Shown here one piece after another: positions 15,424-24,610 of a DNA stretch of 64,000 nucleotides. Position numbers and translations under genes: made by a program. The stretch lies in assembly GCA_009777535.1 (NCBI GenBank), contig WRLP01000005.1, forward strand, positions 62,001 through 126,000, given 5' to 3'. The DNA is from Treponema sp. Its GTDB lineage: Bacteria; Spirochaetota; Spirochaetia; Treponematales; Breznakiellaceae. The notes beneath the pieces are model-generated. The model did not search any database. It saw only the letters and a program-made list of their open reading frames with translations, and was not told where the DNA came from. Position 1 is the first letter of the stretch; the number at the start of each line of letters is the position of its first letter.

Positions 15424-16131
15424 TCATCTTGAGGTTCCAACATCGATTCGGGCACAGTGGTTTTTTATTACACAGCTTGAACAAAAAGGGCTAATGGGGC
15501 GGCAGAGTTTTTGGCCGTACAGAACCAGCATGGCATTAATGCTTTTCCAGTATTTTCGGGGGAGTATTTCGCGCAGGATCATTTCCGTATCGTCGGGGGT
15601 TTTTGTGCGCAGCCAGCCGGCCCTGTTTGTTATGCGGTGGACGTGGATATCTACGCAGACGCCTGGTTTCCCAAATGCTTCGATAAGCACCAGGTTTGCG
15701 GTTTTCCTTCCCACTCCGGGCAGGGCAAGCAGGGCGTCCATGTCCGCAGGTACTTTACCGTTGTATTGCTCAATCAGGATTTTTGCAATTTTTTTCAAAG
15801 AGGCTGCCTTGTTTCTGTAGAAACCCGCCGGATAAACAAGGCCGGCGAGTTTTTCCTCCTTCATGGCTGCCAGTTCAGCGGGGCTGCCGGCTTTATCGAG
15901 TAGTTTTTTTGAGACCACGAGAGTTACCTCGTCCTTGGTGCGCAGACTCAGTATTGTAGATACTAAAACAGCCCAGGAATCTTTGCTGTAAATTTCTGCA
16001 ACGGTGCTTACCGATGGATCTTTTTCACTCAGATTCTTGCGCCATGCCTGAAGGCTGCGAAAAATTGCATCCCATTCTGGCCGGTGAGCCGGTGCATTCA
16101 AAACTATTCCCCGTCTTTTTCCAGCAGGCAC
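15424..16131 (-). CDS. nth: Endonuclease III (DNA glycosylase/AP lyase)
   Basis: Protein of 235 residues. The helix-hairpin-helix motif ALPGVGRKTANLVL carries the catalytic lysine, VDIHVHRI the catalytic aspartate, and the end has the four cysteines of the [4Fe-4S] cluster (CRPISPFCSSCVIKNHC). It removes oxidised pyrimidines from DNA. It overlaps the end of ispF by 28 bp and is the last gene of the nth-ispF-binding protein group. An N-terminal extension of about 20 residues is present, so a later start near MRR-type codons cannot be excluded. Confidence 0.95.
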   Translation of the reverse strand: MPAGKRRGIVLNAPAHRPEWDAIFRSLQAWRKNLSEKDPSVSTVAEIYSKDSWAVLVSTILSLRTKDEVTLVVSKKLLDKAGSPAELAAMKEEKLAGLVYPAGFYRNKAASLKKIAKILIEQYNGKVPADMDALLALPGVGRKTANLVLIEAFGKPGVCVDIHVHRITNRAGWLRTKTPDDTEMILREILPRKYWKSINAMLVLYGQKLCRPISPFCSSCVIKNHCARIDVGTSR

Positions 16132-16586
16132 AGGGCGAGGGCTTCAATCGCCCTGCCCTTGCCAACAGGTCCCATGCTCTCTGCAGTTTTCCCTTTAAGA
16201 AAAATCTTTTCCGAAGATACTTCAAGGGCAGATGCAAGGGAATCCCTTATCGCCTGGCGATGTGGGAGTATTTTTGGACTTTCGCAGATTATTACGCAAT
16301 CAAGGTTTACAAGACGCCAGCCGGCTTCCTTTACTCTGGAAAAAGCGGCGCGTAACAGCTCCATAGAATCGGCGTTTTTCCACGCAGGGTCTGACGGCGG
16401 GAAAAATTCGCCGATGTCCCCAAGGCCAGCCGCGCCCAGAACAGCATCCGTTACAGCGTGCGCAAGTAAATCGCCGTCTGAATGTCCCAGTTCTCCCTTT
16501 GGAGCGGGAATACTTACACCGCCCAGCAGGAAAGGGCGTCCCCTTTTAAGGCGGTGCAAATCCTGTCCAAGACCGGTGCGGATCAT
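16104..16586 (-). CDS. ispF: 2-C-methyl-D-erythritol 2,4-cyclodiphosphate synthase
   Basis: 160 residues, full length for IspF. Metal-binding GLGQDLHRL, the GGV(S/T)IP segment, HSDGDLLAHAVTDAVLGAAGLGDIG with the conserved DxH-type ligands, and the C-terminal KGKTAESMGPVGKGRAIEA nucleotide-binding part are all present. It makes the cyclic diphosphate of the MEP isoprenoid pathway. It overlaps both neighbours by a few bases, so the three genes form one operon even though their functions differ. Confidence 0.96.
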   Translation of the reverse strand: MIRTGLGQDLHRLKRGRPFLLGGVSIPAPKGELGHSDGDLLAHAVTDAVLGAAGLGDIGEFFPPSDPAWKNADSMELLRAAFSRVKEAGWRLVNLDCVIICESPKILPHRQAIRDSLASALEVSSEKIFLKGKTAESMGPVGKGRAIEALALCLLEKDGE

Positions 16587-18262
16587 TTTGCCATCACGAC
16601 CCCAGGCAGGGGGCGGAACGCTTTAAAAGAAATATATTTGAATGGGTGTATGTCCAGGGCATTGAGGAACCAGCCGTCAAGCTCATCAGTATCTACAATA
16701 TTTACTGCCGGACTGTAGGAGATGGGCAGTACAGAACCGCGGTCCAATAACAGTTTTTCAGCCTCGGCGAGGGTGGCAAGCCTTTTTTCTCCTTCTTCGC
16801 CCATGGATTTTTCCATCAGTTTTTCATATTCTTCATCATTAAGACGGGCATCATTCAAATTGGAGTCCTTCCTCCACATTTGCAGAAAGGTATAGGGGTC
16901 GGCGAAATCTCCGATCCAGGTTGATGAACCAACTCCATAGCCGCTTTCTTTCATTGACTGAAAATACCGGTTGTATGGAATGACCTCTACACGCACAGGT
17001 ACCCCCAGTTTTTCTTTCCAGGTGGTTGCCATTAGTCCGCCGATACGGGCCGCTTCCTGCGAAGGCGTCAGGCGTATTACCATCTCCGGCAGGCCATATC
17101 CGCCGGAATATCCGGCCTGGGCAAGGAGTTTTTCAGCTTCTTCGATGTCGGTCTCGGAAATTCCCTCGATTTCTGGATAGCCGGAGATTGGGTAAATTAA
17201 AGTTTTTGCCGGCAGAAAATGCCCCTGCCGGATTTCTTCCCAGGGCAGAACAAGCATAAGGGCGCGGCGAATTCGATGATCGTTCCATGGTTTTTCCGCT
17301 GAACGGATAAAATAATAGTGCGTGGCAAACATGGCGTTCACCTGAATGCCCGAACGGTCGGTCAGGGCGTCGAAGTTGACGTCGCCCGAAATCCAACGGG
17401 CTTCTCCGGAGTTCCACATGCCGGAGGCTTCGTCCCCGGTTTCGGTATATCTAAGCGTTAGTTTGTTCAGCGATACCCGCCTTGCATCCCAGTATTGATC
17501 GCTTTTTAACAGAACGATGCGCTCTTCATTCATTTCGGTTATGCGAAACGGGCCGTTGGATATCGGCGGCTGCCAGTTCCTTTCGTTTCCCCTGGGCGAC
17601 CATTCTTCCCTGTTCAGCATTGAAGAATGAATTGGGCTGAAAGAATGGTGACAGAGCATGGCAGGAAAAAAAGCTGCCGGTGAATTTAGCTTAACTGTCA
17701 ATGTTCTTGGACCCGATGCTATTATGCCCACCTTTTCCGGATTCCTTTCCAGTCCGTTGCGGTAATCCCTGGCGCCTTCGATCACATCGAACAGGCTTGA
17801 GTAGGGGGAATCCCGTTCAGGAGAAATCAGTGAAAGCCAGGCCGCCCGGAAATCTTCTGCGCGTAACGGGTCGCCGTTCCAAAACCTCGCATTTTGCCTT
17901 ATTGTAAATGTCCATTGTTTTTTATCTTCTGAAATATCCCATCTTTCCGCCGCGGCGGGGATCGGCTCCATTGTGCTGGGGTGGTACGAAAAAAGCCCCT
18001 CGTAAATCGCGGTAAAAAGCTGGGCCTCGCTTGCCAGAAAAGATTTGCGGAAATCAAGTTCCACATCGCCCCTGGAAAAAACCACTGTAAGTTCGTCCCT
18101 GCTCTCAACCCTTGGGCGGATTTCAGCATAATCCGGAACTCCCGGGGATTCATTTTCCTGTGCGGAGGAAACCGGTTCTTTATATGTTCCTGAACTCCGG
18201 CATCCGCCGACAACAAACATAAGGGCAAAAAGAGGAATTATTTTTAATCTGAAATTAGTCAT
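16583..18262 (-). CDS. Peptide ABC transporter substrate-binding lipoprotein
   Basis: Protein of 559 residues of the extracellular solute-binding family 5 (OppA/DppA). It has a lipoprotein signal peptide ending in VVGGC (Cys21). The body starts ELTVVFSRGDVELDFRKSF and has the family segments IYEGLFSY, YEFTIRQ-like WTFTIRQNARFWNGDPL, and YNRYFQSMKESGYGVGSSTW. It delivers oligopeptides to a permease, but no permease genes lie next to it. The stop overlaps ispF by four bases. Confidence 0.9.
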   Translation of the reverse strand: MTNFRLKIIPLFALMFVVGGCRSSGTYKEPVSSAQENESPGVPDYAEIRPRVESRDELTVVFSRGDVELDFRKSFLASEAQLFTAIYEGLFSYHPSTMEPIPAAAERWDISEDKKQWTFTIRQNARFWNGDPLRAEDFRAAWLSLISPERDSPYSSLFDVIEGARDYRNGLERNPEKVGIIASGPRTLTVKLNSPAAFFPAMLCHHSFSPIHSSMLNREEWSPRGNERNWQPPISNGPFRITEMNEERIVLLKSDQYWDARRVSLNKLTLRYTETGDEASGMWNSGEARWISGDVNFDALTDRSGIQVNAMFATHYYFIRSAEKPWNDHRIRRALMLVLPWEEIRQGHFLPAKTLIYPISGYPEIEGISETDIEEAEKLLAQAGYSGGYGLPEMVIRLTPSQEAARIGGLMATTWKEKLGVPVRVEVIPYNRYFQSMKESGYGVGSSTWIGDFADPYTFLQMWRKDSNLNDARLNDEEYEKLMEKSMGEEGEKRLATLAEAEKLLLDRGSVLPISYSPAVNIVDTDELDGWFLNALDIHPFKYISFKAFRPLPGVVMAK

Positions 18263-18266
18263 CAGT

Positions 18267-19673
18267 TTATCCTGTGGGTTCGCCCGTGCTGATTCCCAGG
18301 CGCTTCATCTGCTCTTCCTCTTCTTTCTGGGCGGTATATTCAAATTTTAGCTGATTTGCCCTGATAATCGAATTTTTTAATGTCGCTAGCTCCGGTTTTA
18401 TGCCCTTAATCTTGTGCCGGTCAGTTGCGGGAATTTTTGATTTGAAGAATTCGTCCAGGGCATTCAGGGTTTTGAAAAAATTCTGAACATCCCTTATATT
18501 TCTTTCGAGATAGACGATGATATTTTCTTCTGTCATGGAAGCCAGTTTCGCTGTTGCCTGGCTGCCGCGGGCAAAGCCGATCAGGATTTTTGATTTTTTT
18601 TCCATGTCTTCACGGAACCGGCGGTACGCAAGCTGCTCTTTAACTGTTATACCCTTGGTGGAGTCCAGATATTCCAAATCATAGAACACCTCTTCGGGCT
18701 CACTGTTTGTCATCTGCCGGATCAATAACCTTAGTTTTTCAAAAAAACTTTTTTTCTGGTTTGCAAAGACTTCCGCATTTTCATCAAGTTTCATTCCTAT
18801 TTCTGATAATGCGGTATTCGTGCCGCCGATGACCTGCATTCCATCCAATAAAATATTTTTAAAATTGACCGGCGCTTTTGCCTGTTTGGGTTTTTCCGCC
18901 GCAACCTTCAGGGATTTTAATATAGCATCTTTCATTGCCTGCCCGTCGCCGGAGTAGTCTTCTTTAATGATCTCTTCTATTAACTCATGATAAAACGGGG
19001 TTTTGGGCATGACGGCAGAAAACTTCTTTCTAATATTTGCCAAATTGGCATCGCCGGCAGCCATATCATGGGTAACGGTAAGCCGGACATTAAGCTTGTA
19101 GTTTTCCTTGTGGTAGGCTGTTAATTCCCTTAAAATGCCCATCACAGCGGATGTAGCTTTTGGAAGCCTTGTAAGGCTTTCGCCTATGATGCTGAGGGTA
19201 ATTTGATCAACGCCGCTCTTCGACTGGCTGGTTATTTCTGCAACCGCCTTTGTAATCGGCGATTGGGAATCCGGCGTCAGATTAGCCCAGTCGATGAATC
19301 TAATAAGACCAATAATTTTTTTTATTTGTTCAATATTTAGCGAATCTACTGTTAGCTGGTAAAAGTTAACAAGAAAGTCAAGCTGATTGTCAAGATTGGC
19401 CAGCCTGATAGAAATTTGTTCCATTCGTTTTGCTTCATTAAAAGAGCTGGTTTCCGGCACTTCCAGTTCACTTATTTTTGCTTCCTGCTTGTAGGGGTCT
19501 TCGTTTATCAATTTCTTTTTTAAGAAGATATTGTACAACGAGGAAAAAGAGCTTTGAAAAGAACGGAGAGCTTCCTTGAATGTCGCCAGTTCCGATTTTT
19601 CCAGCCAGTTTTTTCGGGCGTCAAGAACCTGTGAGAGAATATCGGTATAGTTGGCAGTGTCCTTGTCGGCCAT
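18267..19673 (-). CDS. Conserved hypothetical cytoplasmic helical protein
   Basis: Protein of 468 residues without signal peptide or membrane segments, rich in long helices and lysine/glutamate. I do not recognise a named domain. It ends in EYTAQKEEEEQMKRLGIS. The gene starts at 19673 and its stop lies four bases before the peptide-binding lipoprotein start, so it heads that operon. It may be a spirochaete-specific protein, but nothing in the sequence gives a function. Confidence 0.55.
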   Translation of the reverse strand: MADKDTANYTDILSQVLDARKNWLEKSELATFKEALRSFQSSFSSLYNIFLKKKLINEDPYKQEAKISELEVPETSSFNEAKRMEQISIRLANLDNQLDFLVNFYQLTVDSLNIEQIKKIIGLIRFIDWANLTPDSQSPITKAVAEITSQSKSGVDQITLSIIGESLTRLPKATSAVMGILRELTAYHKENYKLNVRLTVTHDMAAGDANLANIRKKFSAVMPKTPFYHELIEEIIKEDYSGDGQAMKDAILKSLKVAAEKPKQAKAPVNFKNILLDGMQVIGGTNTALSEIGMKLDENAEVFANQKKSFFEKLRLLIRQMTNSEPEEVFYDLEYLDSTKGITVKEQLAYRRFREDMEKKSKILIGFARGSQATAKLASMTEENIIVYLERNIRDVQNFFKTLNALDEFFKSKIPATDRHKIKGIKPELATLKNSIIRANQLKFEYTAQKEEEEQMKRLGISTGEPTG

Positions 19674-19766
19674 CGTCTAATTATGCACTAAATGACAAAA
19701 GTTGGCAATTGAGGCTTTTTCCAAAAATGGCTAAAGCAAACGGGCGGGGCTGCGCCATTAATAGGT

Positions 19767-20552
19767 ATGAAAACACGATTTTTTGTGCCGGCACTGATCT
19801 GTTCCCTGACGCTGCCGCTAATTTCCTGCGATGAGGCTGGTTTTAATTCGCCTTATGTTCTCTCCCTGCCCAGGCCGCCCGGTGCCTGGATCTCCTTGCT
19901 GGGGCAGCCGCACTGGCGGATAGAATGGGTTAATGAAGGCGGCGAAAAACAGCAAAAAAATGTTTATTCCGCCGAAAACATGGAAATAGCGCTGCCCCAG
20001 ACATGGGCGACCGCCGTGTCCGCCTGGCCGTACTGGCCGGAAAAAGGTATTGCCCCGGGCATTTTCCGGCCTGCCGGCGCCATTTTTCCCTATGATGTTT
20101 CCGGAAACCGCATTTATCTTAGCTGGCGGGCAGGGCCGGATGCGGTTTTTTATTGGGAGCTTGCCCTTGCCGACCGCCAAGATGCGACTTCTTCAGCGGT
20201 TCCAAGGCTGCCCCACTATTTTAACTGGCCCCGTTTTAGGGAGCTTTTTAAAACAGGCGCAATTAACGAAAACATTTGCCGGGATCCCTGGCTGGCAGAT
20301 TGGCGATCAATAGCGGAAAGAACGGTAAAAACCGGTTTTGACCGCCGCCGCATTGAGCCCGAACCGGTGGTAGAAATGAACATTGCGGTGCCTTCGGGCG
20401 TATGGTATTGCGGCTCCCCCTTTGCGGCCCCCTTAACATTTCCAGAAAATGAAATGCCGGTTTTTCCTCTGCGTAAATCAATAGAAATATGGGTTTCCGC
20501 AAAGGGAATTCTACGCTGCAATCAGGACGCCTGGTTGTTTTCTGCCTGGTAA
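19767..20552 (+). CDS. Hypothetical lipoprotein
   Basis: Protein of 261 residues. The signal peptide ends in PLISC (Cys21). The mature part is rich in tryptophan, proline and aromatic residues (PRPPGAWISLLGQPHWRIEW, AWPYWPEKGIAPG) with predicted beta strands. I recognise no family. It is divergent from the 468-residue hypothetical. The frame is open and has typical lipoprotein features, so it is likely real. Confidence 0.6.
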   Translation: MKTRFFVPALICSLTLPLISCDEAGFNSPYVLSLPRPPGAWISLLGQPHWRIEWVNEGGEKQQKNVYSAENMEIALPQTWATAVSAWPYWPEKGIAPGIFRPAGAIFPYDVSGNRIYLSWRAGPDAVFYWELALADRQDATSSAVPRLPHYFNWPRFRELFKTGAINENICRDPWLADWRSIAERTVKTGFDRRRIEPEPVVEMNIAVPSGVWYCGSPFAAPLTFPENEMPVFPLRKSIEIWVSAKGILRCNQDAWLFSAW

Positions 20553-20673
20553 GGGGCTTCTTGTACCCGGCCCTTGTAATTATTTTACGGCCTTTTGCGG
20601 TTTTTTCTTGCTCCATATACTCAGCTTTGCTATAATCTATCTTATGGAAATTTAAAATTAACAGGAGGTCGTT

Positions 20674-22806
20674 ATGGCTAGTGAAGTCATGGGCAGTATC
20701 AGTAAACAAAACAATTCGTGGAAAGACAAATCCGGCGTGCTGGCCAGGCGGATTATGATCTTGTTATTATCACTGACTCTTGCAATTGCTATTGTCTTTA
20801 CGGCGGTTTCACTGATAAACCTGTCCAGGACCGCTAAGCAGAACATGGTGTCAACTGCGGAATTAACCATGAAAACCCTCAGCGTCAGCATTAAAGAATC
20901 GATACTTCCGGCAATTGATTTGATAAACAGCGCCGCCGTGGTAATCTCCCAAATCGATGATTTTGATCAGTTGTACAGACTTACAAACGAAATGGCAAAA
21001 ACGGTGCCGAATGTTCATGAAATTTTTTATGGTACTATTGAATCCCGTTTTGCCGGAGGCCGTTTTATGGCTTCCACCGGCTTTGACTATTACGCCTCGA
21101 ACCCGGCGTGGGATCAATTACTAAGACCATGGTTTATTGCCGGCAGAGACAATCCGGGAACTCTCCAGATTATTAACCCTTATGTTGATACCCAGACATT
21201 CAGGGTGGCTGTGGCAATGTCGCGTACCATACACGACAGCAATGGCAGAATATTGGGCGTCGGCGGAACCAACATCTTTCTTGATGATCTTATCGAAATC
21301 GTCGGCAATCAAAAGGTAACCAGCGATGGCACAACTTTTATTGTTAGCAAGGAAGGCCTTTACCTTATACATGAGAATACAGACTTGATATTGAATCAGA
21401 ACTTTTTTGAAGCCGAAGGGGCGACCCTTGACAGCAGCTTTTTGTCAGGACTGCAGGTTAAGATTGAGGGAAATACCTACTGGGCTACCATACCTGTTTC
21501 GGACACCAACTGGCATATTGTATCTATAGGTTCCACGGACGAGATGAATGAAAGTTTCATGCGGGTTTTAAGAATTACCATTATCCTGGGCGTGGTAACG
21601 GCGCTTACGGCGATTTTCATATCTCTGCGCTTTAGCACGATTCTTACAAGGCCGGTGCGCCGCATGGTTGCGGCAATGAAGGATATTGCCCACGGCGAGG
21701 GGGATCTTACCCGGCAGATAGATATTTCTTCCAAAGACGAACTCGGCGATTTAGCCTATTACTTCAATTTAACTCTGCGAAAAATTAAAGAGTTTGTCGT
21801 CAATATTAATAAAGAAGCCGCGATGCTTTCAGGAATCGGCTCCGACCTTGCCGTTAAAATGAATGAGACTGCCGTCTCGATGAATGAAATTGCCGCCAAT
21901 ATTCAAAATATGAAGGAGCGTGTAATAACCCAGAGCGCCACTGTAACTGAAACCTCTGCAACAATGGGACAGGTTGTTAATAATATTAATAATCTGAACG
22001 GACATGTTGAAAATCAGAGTTCCAATATATCGCAGGCTTCTTCGGCCATCGAAGAAATGGTAGCGAATATTCAATCTGTTACGGATACGCTTGTTAAAAA
22101 TGAAGGAAACGTAAAAACCCTGATGGACGCTTCCGAAGTGGGGCGTACCGGTTTGTCGGAGGTAGCTTCGGATATTCAGGAAATAGCCAAGGAATCTGAA
22201 GGTCTTTTGGAGATTAACTCGGTAATGGAAAACATCGCCAGCCAGACCAATCTGCTTTCGATGAACGCCGCAATTGAAGCTGCCCATGCAGGAGAGGCTG
22301 GCAAGGGTTTTGCCGTAGTGGCCGATGAAATTCGCAAGCTGGCGGAGAGTTCCAGCGAACAGTCCAATACCATTGGCTCCGTATTGAAAAAAATAAAAAG
22401 CTCCATCGACAAAATTACCATTGCGACCGATAAAGTGCTGGCGAGGTTTGAAGCCATCGACACCAGCGTCAAGACTGTCGCCGAACAGGAAGGAAGAATC
22501 CGCAATGCGATGGAGGAGCAGGGAATTGGAAGCAGGCAAATTCTTGAAGGAGTCAGCAGTGTGAATGAAATAACCAGTATGGTAAAAAATGATTCCAACG
22601 AAATGCTGACAGGTTCCAAAGAGGTGTTAAAGGAAAGCCAGGAATTGGAAATGATAACCCAGGAAATTGCGTCCGGCATAAACGAGATGACCACAGGAGC
22701 GCAGCAAGTCAACTCCGCCATAAATCAGATAAATGAGATTAGCGGCAAGAACCGCGACGGCATTGAATTTTTAATTCGGGAAGTGTCGAAGTTTAAGGTG
22801 GAGTAG
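20674..22806 (+). CDS. Methyl-accepting chemotaxis protein
   Basis: Protein of 710 residues. It has an N-terminal transmembrane helix (about 32-55), a periplasmic dCache-type sensor (about 60-300, with the FYGT and RPWFIAGRD segments typical of Cache ligand pockets) and a second membrane helix near 310. A HAMP domain follows, then a long coiled signalling domain with the hairpin tip [38 protein letters not shown]. It passes ligand binding to CheA/CheW. AGGAGG stands nine bases before the ATG. It is a single gene and the ligand cannot be told from the sequence. Confidence 0.95.
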   Translation: MASEVMGSISKQNNSWKDKSGVLARRIMILLLSLTLAIAIVFTAVSLINLSRTAKQNMVSTAELTMKTLSVSIKESILPAIDLINSAAVVISQIDDFDQLYRLTNEMAKTVPNVHEIFYGTIESRFAGGRFMASTGFDYYASNPAWDQLLRPWFIAGRDNPGTLQIINPYVDTQTFRVAVAMSRTIHDSNGRILGVGGTNIFLDDLIEIVGNQKVTSDGTTFIVSKEGLYLIHENTDLILNQNFFEAEGATLDSSFLSGLQVKIEGNTYWATIPVSDTNWHIVSIGSTDEMNESFMRVLRITIILGVVTALTAIFISLRFSTILTRPVRRMVAAMKDIAHGEGDLTRQIDISSKDELGDLAYYFNLTLRKIKEFVVNINKEAAMLSGIGSDLAVKMNETAVSMNEIAANIQNMKERVITQSATVTETSATMGQVVNNINNLNGHVENQSSNISQASSAIEEMVANIQSVTDTLVKNEGNVKTLMDASEVGRTGLSEVASDIQEIAKESEGLLEINSVMENIASQTNLLSMNAAIEAAHAGEAGKGFAVVADEIRKLAESSSEQSNTIGSVLKKIKSSIDKITIATDKVLARFEAIDTSVKTVAEQEGRIRNAMEEQGIGSRQILEGVSSVNEITSMVKNDSNEMLTGSKEVLKESQELEMITQEIASGINEMTTGAQQVNSAINQINEISGKNRDGIEFLIREVSKFKVE

Positions 22807-22828
22807 GGGCGCTTTCCACGGCTACGGC

Positions 22829-22948
22829 GATGCCAAAATGCATTTGTAAATATTTCTGGGGTCCCGTCCGGTGAACTCGCGTCCCTCGTTCGAGGGCCCG
22901 CAGTTCACCGGACACCCCGTGTTACATTTTCTAATGCATTTTGGCAAT
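22829..22948. repeat. MITE-like nested hairpin element
   Basis: Outer arms GCCAAAATGCATT (22832-22844) and AATGCATTTTGGC (22933-22945) are perfect inverted repeats of 13 bases. Inside lies a second perfect stem, GTCCGGTGAACT (22866-22877) with AGTTCACCGGAC (22902-22913), whose loop holds CCCTCG..CGAGGG. GGGGT and ACCCC extend the inner stem. One outer arm with its flank recurs at 50863-50890. The element follows the chemoreceptor stop by about 25 bp and may also stop transcription. Confidence 0.65.
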
Positions 22949-23050
22949 ACCGCAGCAGTGTAGCGCTGGGGGAAAAGGAAGGAAAAGATAAAAGTTAAAA
23001 GCTATAAAATTTTTGCCGTCCTCTTAGAGAATTTCTTGCATATACTTATA

Positions 23051-23060
23051 GTTATGTGCA
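23051..23060 (+). repeat. First junction of the cassette array (R' end only)
   Basis: GTTATGTGCAATA at 23051 equals the right end of the complete repeats (compare GTTATGTGCAATACG at 23772). No left arm precedes it, as expected where the first cassette of an array abuts non-cassette DNA or an attI-like site. No integrase gene is nearby. Confidence 0.55.
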
Positions 23061-23079
23061 ATATGGGCAAAATATGTAC

Positions 23080-23108
23080 TTGACCTAATAAATTATTTAA
23101 TGTAAAAT
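23080..23108 (+). promoter_or_regulatory. Promoter of cassette 1, near-leaderless
   Basis: TTGACC (23080-23085) and TAAAAT (23103-23108) are spaced 17 bases apart. The start codon at 23117 comes eight bases after the -10 box, so transcription should begin at or next to the ATG. Confidence 0.6.
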
Positions 23109-23116
23109 ATAAGATA

Positions 23117-23467
23117 ATGAAAGAAGATTTATTTTCTGATGAAAATCTATTAAAAACATGGAAGGAATTAGAAGTAAGCAGTAGAACAAAAGTTAATTTA
23201 CTACTTACTGTTGGACATAAATTGTTTGTTATTTCTCTATTTATTCCAAATTTATGGCCTTGGAAAATAATAGATACTGTAATTTATCTTTCAGTTTATT
23301 TTATATGGATTATATCGGTATATATTATTTTTAGTAGTAGAAATGAATTAAAAAAAGGATTAGGAAAGCCTTTTAACATTATTTGCATTGTAATTGAAAC
23401 AATTTATTTGTTTTTGCATTTTGTGATTGGAATAATTTATTTGAGATTATGGCAAATTGGAATTTGA
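23117..23467 (+). CDS. Small membrane protein, cassette 1
   Basis: Protein of 116 residues. A charged N-terminal segment (about 33 residues) is followed by three or four hydrophobic segments, with FVISLFIPNLWPWKIID and SVYFIWIISVYIIF among them. No family recognised. The coding sequence is very AT-rich and unlike the chemoreceptor upstream. There is no Shine-Dalgarno sequence, and the promoter abuts the ATG. It is flanked by a junction at 23051 and a repeat at 23591. Confidence 0.55.
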   Translation: MKEDLFSDENLLKTWKELEVSSRTKVNLLLTVGHKLFVISLFIPNLWPWKIIDTVIYLSVYFIWIISVYIIFSSRNELKKGLGKPFNIICIVIETIYLFLHFVIGIIYLRLWQIGI

Positions 23468-23590
23468 AAATTATAAAAGTTCATGAGAATATTAGGAATC
23501 TAAAAGTTATTATTATGTAATAAATTTAGAAAAACAATTATTTCAAAAAATTATGTGGAAAAAAGGAAATGAATATGAAAAATTTAATTA

Positions 23591-23780
23591 AAGGAACCTC
23601 CTGTTTAAGCTACGCCGCCTGTTCGGCCTTTAACCTGACAGGGGTGGAGGGGTTCAGTCGGCTGGGTCATGGCTACGCCATTCCCACGCCAGCCTTCACC
23701 CACAGTTTGTCAGCCCTGCAAATGCTACGCATTTGTTTATTCGGGCTGCCAAACTGTCGCCAACCTAGAACGTTATGTGC
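23591..23780 (+). repeat. attC-like cassette repeat R1
   Basis: GC-rich repeat of about 190 bp between AT-rich genes. It has a degenerate left end (AAC at 23595), the constant segment TACGCCGCCTGTTCGGCCTT, the inner stem AGTTTGTCAGCCC (23704-23716) with GGGCTGCCAAACT (23743-23755; 12 of 13 pair), and a terminal hairpin CAAATGC/GCATTTG (23719-23725, 23729-23735) around TAC. Next come the L'-like GTCGCCAACC and the right end GTTATGTGC (23772). The layout is that of an integron attC site, unusually long. Confidence 0.7.
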
Positions 23781-23815
23781 AATACGTACTAAATTGAATT
23801 AAAAAAATGAAATAA

Positions 23816-23844
23816 TTGACTTAAAGAAAAAAGTATAGTATAAA
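23816..23844 (+). promoter_or_regulatory. Promoter of cassette 2
   Basis: TTGACT (23816-23821) and TATAAA (23839-23844) are spaced 17 bases apart, located 44 bases after the junction. A 45-50 base leader with a GGAGGA site (23885-23890) follows. Confidence 0.6.
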
Positions 23845-23895
23845 ATACAAAGAAAGCATACTAATGTAGTAAATAAGTCCTTTTGGAGGAATTTT

Positions 23896-24126
23896 ATGGA
23901 AGAATTGGTTAAAATCGTTACAAAATTCTCGGAATCAGGCTGGGATTTAATTGAAGCCCCCTCAAAAGCATGGCTAGTGGCAAATAAAGACAATGGAAAA
24001 TATTTTAATTCTACCAAAGAATTAATCAAAATAATTGAGCGGGCAGATGCAGAATGTGGAAATTGCGGGTGTGAATTTGACCCTTTGTATAAAAAAGCTT
24101 TAGAATTATTAAATACTGTAGTATAA
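23896..24126 (+). CDS. Hypothetical 76-residue protein, cassette 2
   Basis: A short soluble protein with a helix-rich start (MEELVKIVTKFSESGWDLIE) and a Cys motif CGNCGCEF near residues 54-61 that could bind a metal. No family recognised. It has its own promoter and a GGAGGA ribosome-binding site. It is the first of two frames in this cassette; the second is broken. Confidence 0.55.
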   Translation: MEELVKIVTKFSESGWDLIEAPSKAWLVANKDNGKYFNSTKELIKIIERADAECGNCGCEFDPLYKKALELLNTVV

Positions 24127-24134
24127 ATAAACAC

Positions 24135-24299
24135 ATTCCAATAAAAGTTAAAAAAGAAATAAAGAAAAAATTATCAGTTAAAGGAAAGAAGTATCCAAAT
24201 TGTGGAATAAATAATCCAAATTATTGTTTATTAAAATTTACCGCTAAAAATGGTAGGTATTATTATTGATTCAAGACAGAAATACTTGAAATTGAATAA
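24135..24299 (+). pseudogene. Remnant of a second gene in cassette 2
   Basis: One frame encodes HIPIKVKKEIKKKLSVKGKK and KYPNCGINNPNYCLLKFTA and ends GRYYY, a TGA at 24267-24269, FKTEILEIE and TAA. There is no start codon and the TGA stands where a sense codon such as TGG would keep the frame open. The CxxxxxxC spacing and basic start are faintly HNH-like, which I would not press. It looks like a decayed downstream gene. Confidence 0.4.
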
Positions 24300-24357
24300 T
24301 GCTGAGTAGTTGTTTAAATTAATATATTACAAAAGAAATAATGAACGCTCGTACTTC

Positions 24358-24537
24358 ACATAATAAACGGTTAACGCTTCGCCGCCTAATCGGCGGCTCC
24401 GGGTTTACGTTCGCCTAGGTCATTGCGCTTAGCTCCATTCCCACGGCTCACCTCAAGCACATTTTAGCAGTCCTGGTATTTCTACGCGAGCGCTTATTCG
24501 GGCTGCAAAAATGTCGCTAACCTAAAGAGTTATGTGT
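24358..24537 (+). repeat. attC-like cassette repeat R2
   Basis: Left end CACATAATAAACGG, L'' GTTAACGC, then a hairpin GCCGCCTAATCGGCGGC in place of the constant segment of R1, R3 and R5. The inner stem ACATTTTAGCAGTCC (24459-24473) pairs with GGGCTGCAAAAATGT (24500-24514) in 13 of 15 positions. The right side has GTCGCTAACC (L') and GTTATGTGTAATA (24529, R'). The left and right ends are complementary except for the last base of the left core. Confidence 0.75.
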
Positions 24538-24576
24538 AATAAACATTAAAAAAATAAAAATAATTGAATATAAATA

Positions 24577-24605
24577 TTGACACAATAGAATAAATGGAAT
24601 ATAAT
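24577..24605 (+). promoter_or_regulatory. Promoter of cassette 3, leaderless
   Basis: Consensus TTGACA (24577-24582), 17 bases, consensus TATAAT (24600-24605). ATG follows after five bases, so the start codon is at or next to the expected transcription start. No ribosome-binding site is possible. Confidence 0.75.
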
Positions 24606-24610
24606 GGATT

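Noticed and set aside
16971-17259. Small plus-strand frames within the peptide-binding protein gene
   Set aside because: They have no start signals and lie in antisense to conserved coding sequence.
24267-24269. The TGA in the cassette 2 remnant as a selenocysteine or recoded codon
   Set aside because: No SECIS-like hairpin is apparent after it, the frame lacks a start, and other genes in the window use TGA as stop.
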